Shown here piece by piece: positions 42,682 to 46,458 of a stretch of 46,458 nucleotides of DNA. The DNA lies in assembly GCA_902727915.1 (NCBI GenBank), contig CACVAU010000011.1:1-46458 (forward strand), in the 5' to 3' direction. How positions within the stretch are numbered: position 1 is the first letter of the stretch; each line of letters begins with the position of its first letter. This DNA is from an uncultured Sulfurovum sp. GTDB taxonomy: Bacteria > Campylobacterota > Campylobacteria > Campylobacterales > Sulfurovaceae. The notes below the pieces were generated by a model. It saw nothing but the letters and a program-made list of their open reading frames with translations, made no database searches and was not told where the DNA came from. The position numbers and the translations under genes are program-made.

Positions 42682-43530
42682 ATGAAATTAAAAAATATTA
42701 TAGAAAACTTTGAGAGTGTTTATTTTAAAGACTTCAATCGAAGTATTTTAGTTGAAGATATTGAATTGAGTAAAGAGATTCAAGGTATATTACATCAAAT
42801 AGGCGTTTACTCTTCTGTGGTTGATGGTCTTTTTGGTGCCATAACTTGTGAGGCATTACAAGATTTTATTGAAACAGAAGGTTTGAGTCAAGATTATATT
42901 TTAGATGATATTGTGGCTGAACTTTTGTTGGCTAGAGTGACAGGCATAGATGAAAACTTAGTTGAAGACTTTGGAAACAGTGAAGAAGATTTTGTGACGG
43001 CAACCATTAAACTTTGTGAGCGACATGGTTTACCATTAAAAGAGCAAATAGCGTATGTGATTGCCACAGCTGAACATGAAACAGGACGCACTTATAAACC
43101 TGTGGTTGAAGCACATTGGTTAAGTGAATCTTGGCGAGAGCGTAATCTTCGTTATTATCCTTATCATGGTCGTGGATATGTTCAGATTACTTGGAAATAT
43201 AATTATGAAAAGTTTTCTAAGCTTTTAAATAAAGACTTTGTAAGTAACCCAGATGCTGTTTTAGACCCAAAAACTTCTTTGTTTATTTTAGTATATGGTA
43301 TGTCAGTAGGTGGTTTTTCTGGAAAACGATTGGGTGCTTATGTTAATAAAAATGAAAAAGATTTTTATCGCGCTAGAAAAGTAGTTAATGGTAAAGATAA
43401 AGCAGAACACATCGCCAATTTGGCAGAGAAATGGTTGCAAAAATTATTAGATAGAGAAGAACAAGGCATACAAGCAAAATCTATAGGTCTTTCAGATGAG
43501 ATGGCACGACGTTATAAACGATTGAGATAA
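42682..43530 (+). CDS. GH19-like hydrolase with N-terminal PG-binding-like region
   Basis: A 282-residue protein. Residues about 28-65 resemble a peptidoglycan-binding repeat (IQGILHQIGVYSSVVDGLFG, then a helix). The C-terminal part matches the GH19 chitinase/endolysin fold: AEHETGRTYKPVVE with Glu131 and Glu133 as catalytic candidates, and GRGYVQITWKYNYEKFS at about 165-181. The reaction would be hydrolysis of peptidoglycan or chitin-type beta-1,4 links. No signal peptide is present. The gene is not surrounded by phage genes. It lies 71 bases before mnmG. Phage endolysin origin, or export by a non-classical route, are the options. Confidence 0.8.
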   Translation: MKLKNIIENFESVYFKDFNRSILVEDIELSKEIQGILHQIGVYSSVVDGLFGAITCEALQDFIETEGLSQDYILDDIVAELLLARVTGIDENLVEDFGNSEEDFVTATIKLCERHGLPLKEQIAYVIATAEHETGRTYKPVVEAHWLSESWRERNLRYYPYHGRGYVQITWKYNYEKFSKLLNKDFVSNPDAVLDPKTSLFILVYGMSVGGFSGKRLGAYVNKNEKDFYRARKVVNGKDKAEHIANLAEKWLQKLLDREEQGIQAKSIGLSDEMARRYKRLR

Positions 43531-43601
43531 TTTAATATGATAAAGATATAATTCTACCTAATATTAAAAACTGTTGTACGTGGGTTTTGTAGAGGTAAAT
43601 A

Positions 43602-45470
43602 ATGAATTATGAAGTAATAGTAATTGGTGGTGGTCATGCAGGAATTGAAGCTGCATTAGCAGCAGCACGTATGGGCGTGAAAACGCTAATGGTCACCATT
43701 TTAGCAGAGCAGATTGGGGCGAGTTCTTGTAACCCTGCTGTGGGTGGTTTGGCAAAAGGGCATTTAGTCAAAGAGCTTGATGCCATGGGTGGTCAAATGG
43801 GTTTGGCTACGGATGCAACAGGTATTCAGTTTAGAATTCTTAACCAGTCTAAAGGTCCAGCTGTTCAGGGTAGCCGTGCGCAGATAGACATGGATAGATA
43901 CCGTATTTACATGAAAGATGTGGTTTTAAATACAGATAATTTAGAGGTAAAACAAGAGATTGTTGAAGCTTTAATTATGGAAGATGGAAAAATAACTGGT
44001 GTGGAAACGCAACTTGGAAACAAGTACATGGCTCCTAAAGTAATTATTGCTTCAGGAACATTTTTAAATGGTTTAATTCACATTGGGGACAAACAGCAGA
44101 CAGCAGGTAGACAAGGTGAGTTTGCTTCGGTAGAATTGGCTGAATATTTAAAATCTTTGGGCATTGAAATTGGTCGTCTTAAAACAGGAACTTGTGCGAG
44201 ACTTGATGGCTCATCCATTAACTTAGAGGTTATGGAAGAGCAGGGTGGAGATGAAAACCCAATTCCTTTTTCTTTTAGAACAGACAGAGCAACTTTTAAC
44301 CCAACACAACTTCCTTGTCATGTGACCTATACCAATGAAACAACACATGAGATTATTGAATCTAATTTCTACAGAGCGCCAATGTTTTCAGGGCAAATTG
44401 CAGGGATGGGTCCTCGTTACTGTCCAAGTATAGAAGATAAAATCAGTCGTTTTAGAGACCGACCGAGACACCAAATTTTTGTTGAACCTCAAACCATGGA
44501 ATCTAATGAATACTATATTAATGGTATGAGTACGTCACTTCCAACAGAGGTACAGTTAGAGATGTTACAGTCAGTTGAGGGGTTAGAAAATGCAAAGATT
44601 GTGCGTTATGGTTATGCCATTGAGTATGACTATGTGCAACCTACGGAGTTAAAACATACACTTGAAACTAAAAAGGTAGAAGGTCTTTACTGTGCTGGTC
44701 AGATTAATGGAACCACAGGTTATGAAGAGGCAGCAGCACAAGGGCTTATGGCTGGGATTAATGCTGCACTTTCTGTTCAAGGTAAAGAACCGTTAATCTT
44801 AGGTCGTCATGAAGCCTACATTGGCGTACTCATTGATGACTTAGTAACTAAAGGAACCAAAGAGCCTTATCGTATGTTTACTTCTCGTTCAGAGTATCGT
44901 TTGTTATTACGTGAAGACAATGCAGATAGACGTTTATATAAATATGGTCAAGAATTAGGTCTTTTAGATGAAGCTTATTTGAAAAAAGTGACAAAAAAAG
45001 ATGCTGATGTTTTAGAAGGGGTTGCTTTCTTAAAAGAAAATTTTGTTACGCCTAATAAAGCATTTATTGAATTTTTAACCAGTATTGGGGAAGAGAAGAT
45101 TAATGATAAAGTTTGTTTACTTGACCTTTTAGGACGTGCTTCCATGAATACAGAAAAAATGTTAGCCCTAGCACCTTTTTTAGAAAAGTACAACAAAGAA
45201 GTAATGGATCAGTTGTTGATTGAAGCGAAGTACAGCCGTTACATTGAGAAACAACAAGCCCAAGTGGACAAAATGAAAGACATGTTAAAAGTAAAAATTC
45301 CTGTTGGTTTTGACTTTTCTAAGGTCTCTGGTTTATCCAATGAAATTGTTGAAAAGTTAAATACCATTACGCCTCCAACACTCTTTAATGCTTCAGAAAT
45401 CTCAGGAGTAACCCCTGCTGCTTTGGAGATACTACATATTTATATTAAGATGGCTCAGAAGGCTAAATAG
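43602..45470 (+). CDS. mnmG: tRNA uridine 5-carboxymethylaminomethyl modification enzyme MnmG
   Basis: A 622-residue FAD enzyme that, with MnmE, installs the cmnm5 group on wobble uridines of tRNAs. The FAD-binding motif is [17 protein letters not shown] at about 8-24, preceded by MNYEVIVI, and [20 protein letters not shown] follows. Further family markers are [12 protein letters not shown] near residue 193, [11 protein letters not shown] near 275, and [16 protein letters not shown] near 428-443. Length is normal. It is the only gene on its transcript as far as can be seen, ending at the strong hairpin at 45478. Older name gidA. Confidence 0.97.
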   Translation: MNYEVIVIGGGHAGIEAALAAARMGVKTLMVTILAEQIGASSCNPAVGGLAKGHLVKELDAMGGQMGLATDATGIQFRILNQSKGPAVQGSRAQIDMDRYRIYMKDVVLNTDNLEVKQEIVEALIMEDGKITGVETQLGNKYMAPKVIIASGTFLNGLIHIGDKQQTAGRQGEFASVELAEYLKSLGIEIGRLKTGTCARLDGSSINLEVMEEQGGDENPIPFSFRTDRATFNPTQLPCHVTYTNETTHEIIESNFYRAPMFSGQIAGMGPRYCPSIEDKISRFRDRPRHQIFVEPQTMESNEYYINGMSTSLPTEVQLEMLQSVEGLENAKIVRYGYAIEYDYVQPTELKHTLETKKVEGLYCAGQINGTTGYEEAAAQGLMAGINAALSVQGKEPLILGRHEAYIGVLIDDLVTKGTKEPYRMFTSRSEYRLLLREDNADRRLYKYGQELGLLDEAYLKKVTKKDADVLEGVAFLKENFVTPNKAFIEFLTSIGEEKINDKVCLLDLLGRASMNTEKMLALAPFLEKYNKEVMDQLLIEAKYSRYIEKQQAQVDKMKDMLKVKIPVGFDFSKVSGLSNEIVEKLNTITPPTLFNASEISGVTPAALEILHIYIKMAQKAK

Positions 45471-45477
45471 ATATTGA

Positions 45478-45502
45478 AAAAGGTTCTAGATTAGAACCTT
45501 TT
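45478..45502 (+). terminator. Rho-independent-type terminator of mnmG
   Basis: A perfect 11-bp stem (AAAAGGTTCTA / TAGAACCTTTT) with a 3-base loop, 8 bases after the mnmG stop. The stem ends in TTTT followed by ATTTAAATTTTAT, which fits a terminator. It may also serve the convergent lipoprotein gene. Confidence 0.75.
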
Positions 45503-45511
45503 ATTTAAATT

Positions 45512-45970
45512 TTATTTCTTAACTTCGTGTTCAAGCAATTTTGTACCAAATCTGTTTTTAATAACAACGGTATCTCCCACAGCTAACTCAGAGGTTTTGA
45601 TAGTTAAAACGCCTTTTATAAATTTAGTTGTCTCATTTATTTTTCCATTGATATAGAGTTTAATTGGTGTAGATATAAAAAGTTTTTTACCTATAAAAGA
45701 AACTTCATCATTATTCCCCTTATAAATAAATCCACGAATGGTCTCAAATATACCACCTTTTAATCCATCATCTTTCACTTCTTTGTCTAAGTCAATAATA
45801 TAGGCTTTTTTACTATGATTACTACGATTATCTTCTTGTTTAACAATGGTGGCTTTATTTAGAGTGCTATTCTCTTGATTTTGGATAACATTTGGTTTTG
45901 GTTTATGGTTTGAACACCCTGTTGTAAGCACTATGGATAGCCCTATACTAAGTAATATCTGTGTTTTCAT
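45512..45970 (-). CDS. Small lipoprotein downstream of the CHAT protease gene
   Basis: A 152-residue lipoprotein (lipobox LTTGC, Cys19) on the same strand as, and 43 bases after, the CHAT gene, so probably in its operon. The mature part opens with a charged, Asn-rich stretch (about 20-60) and ends in a beta-rich domain (about 65-150) with KGVLTIKTSELAVGDTVVIK, which looks like a small barrel or an SH3-like fold. No family is recognised. Its RBS (AAAAAGGAAACTTATG, with AAGGA) is one of three 16-bp tandem copies. Confidence 0.78.
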   Translation of the reverse strand: MKTQILLSIGLSIVLTTGCSNHKPKPNVIQNQENSTLNKATIVKQEDNRSNHSKKAYIIDLDKEVKDDGLKGGIFETIRGFIYKGNNDEVSFIGKKLFISTPIKLYINGKINETTKFIKGVLTIKTSELAVGDTVVIKNRFGTKLLEHEVKK

Positions 45971-46015
45971 AAGTTTCCTTTTTCATAAGTTTATTTTTTC
46001 ATAAGTTTATTTTTT
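45968..46015. repeat. Three tandem 16-bp copies at the lipoprotein start
   Basis: Plus-strand copies CATAAGTTTCCTTTTT, CATAAGTTTATTTTTT and CATAAGTTTATTTTTT. On the minus strand each ends in ATG; only the copy next to the gene has AAGGA (from GGAAA), the other two having AATAAA. The array stretches from the lipoprotein start to the CHAT stop, so the ribosome binding region has been triplicated. Confidence 0.85.
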
Positions 46016-46458
46016 AGTTAATTCCATTTTCAACAAATCCTGCCCAATAAAATGGATGACGTATTTTGGTCATTTCATACTCTTTTGTAGTGATATCTTT
46101 ATTAGGTAACTGGTAAGCTGGTTCCTGATTTATCATAAATAGTTTTGCTGTTTTTAAAGCATGAGCATAGCCTAATTTATCTTCTTTTAAATATTTATAA
46201 AACCTGTTGGTTAATTCTAAACTTCCTTTAGAATCAACACTCCATAATGTTGAGATGACTCTTTTTGCACCTGCTAGTTTCGCACCTTTATTCAGTCCTG
46301 AAACACCTTCTGCACTATGCCTGTCTCCTATTCCACTTTCACAGGATGAAAAAAGAACCAATTCAGTATTATATAAATTTAAAGTTGAGAACTCTAAAGC
46401 ACTCATTAGACCTCTATTTTGAAAACTTCCTTCTTTCAGCTCTTCATTATATCCTGAT
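46014..46458 (-). CDS. CHAT-domain (caspase-like) protease, C-terminal part
   Basis: The frame is open to base 46458, so the gene begins outside the window; at least 147 codons are seen. The catalytic Cys motif is visible: VLFSSCESGIG, near position 40 of the visible part, preceded by the usual FSTLNLYNTE segment. It is followed by GLNKGAKLAGAKRVISTLWS and RHPFYWAGFVENG, all typical of the C-terminal half of CHAT (caspase HetF-associated with TPR) proteases. The His of the dyad lies outside. CHAT proteins often have TPR repeats before the catalytic domain and act in defence or cell-death-type responses. The lipoprotein gene follows. Confidence 0.9.
   Translation of the reverse strand, partial: SGYNEELKEGSFQNRGLMSALEFSTLNLYNTELVLFSSCESGIGDRHSAEGVSGLNKGAKLAGAKRVISTLWSVDSKGSLELTNRFYKYLKEDKLGYAHALKTAKLFMINQEPAYQLPNKDITTKEYEMTKIRHPFYWAGFVENGIN

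Overview
The window is an AT-rich stretch of a bacterial chromosome, most likely from the Campylobacterota (Sulfurovum-, Sulfurimonas- or Arcobacter-like). This placement rests on base composition and on the style of the recognisable housekeeping genes: an AddA/RecB-like helicase-nuclease, MnmG, riboflavin synthase and Ung. It is inference, because no rRNA or tRNA is present. The left edge cuts the 3' end of an arginine kinase gene and the right edge cuts a CHAT-domain protease gene.

Layout. 0-5.2 kb: arginine kinase tail, TPR protein, DUF302 protein, MOSC protein, then an operon of a Rossmann-fold protein, a LysE-type exporter, an arylamine N-acetyltransferase (NAT) and a metallophosphoesterase (MPE) broken by a 31-bp deletion. 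5.2-12.5 kb: remnants of a second LysE-NAT-MPE unit, interrupted by an IS1595-like transposase tail and a complete TolC/MFP/RND efflux operon, and ending in an intact MPE. 12.5-23.4 kb: ordinary and accessory genes (Lys-rich secreted protein, PEBP, Ung, alpha/beta hydrolase, three DUF1566 surface proteins, a secreted triple-repeat protein, endonuclease V, AddA-like helicase, BASS-type transporter). 23.6-37.2 kb: a dense island of trypsin-like, caspase-like and clostripain-like proteases with a STAND NTPase, a Trypco1 protein, an AAA-DUF4143 ATPase and an RNA ligase. 37.5-41.0 kb: a Fur-family regulator divergent from a His-rich lipoprotein and a TonB receptor, probably a zinc uptake module. 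41.1-46.5 kb: MipA/OmpV porin, riboflavin synthase, GH19-like hydrolase, MnmG, a lipoprotein and the CHAT protease.

The most interesting part is 23.6-37.2 kb. Four genes share one N-terminal trypsin-like module with visible His-Asp-Ser residues, but each carries a different tail: TM+SH3+beta domain, short TM tail, or STAND NTPase+TM+TPR. One of the four is a decayed paralogue. Between them lie a Trypco1 protein, a metacaspase and a C11 protease. This combination fits the protease/STAND biological-conflict systems (anti-phage or programmed cell death type) inferred by comparative genomics. The AAA-DUF4143/RNA ligase pair inside it could add an RNA-repair arm. No function has been shown from sequence alone.

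Other structure. Three gene-free stretches (18.06, 23.41 and 37.4 kb) contain nested inverted repeats with GGA-rich unpaired segments and may be structured RNAs. The LysE-NAT-MPE duplication records a sequence of tandem duplication, IS insertion, acquisition of efflux genes and patchy gene conversion. I saw no tRNA, rRNA or CRISPR array.
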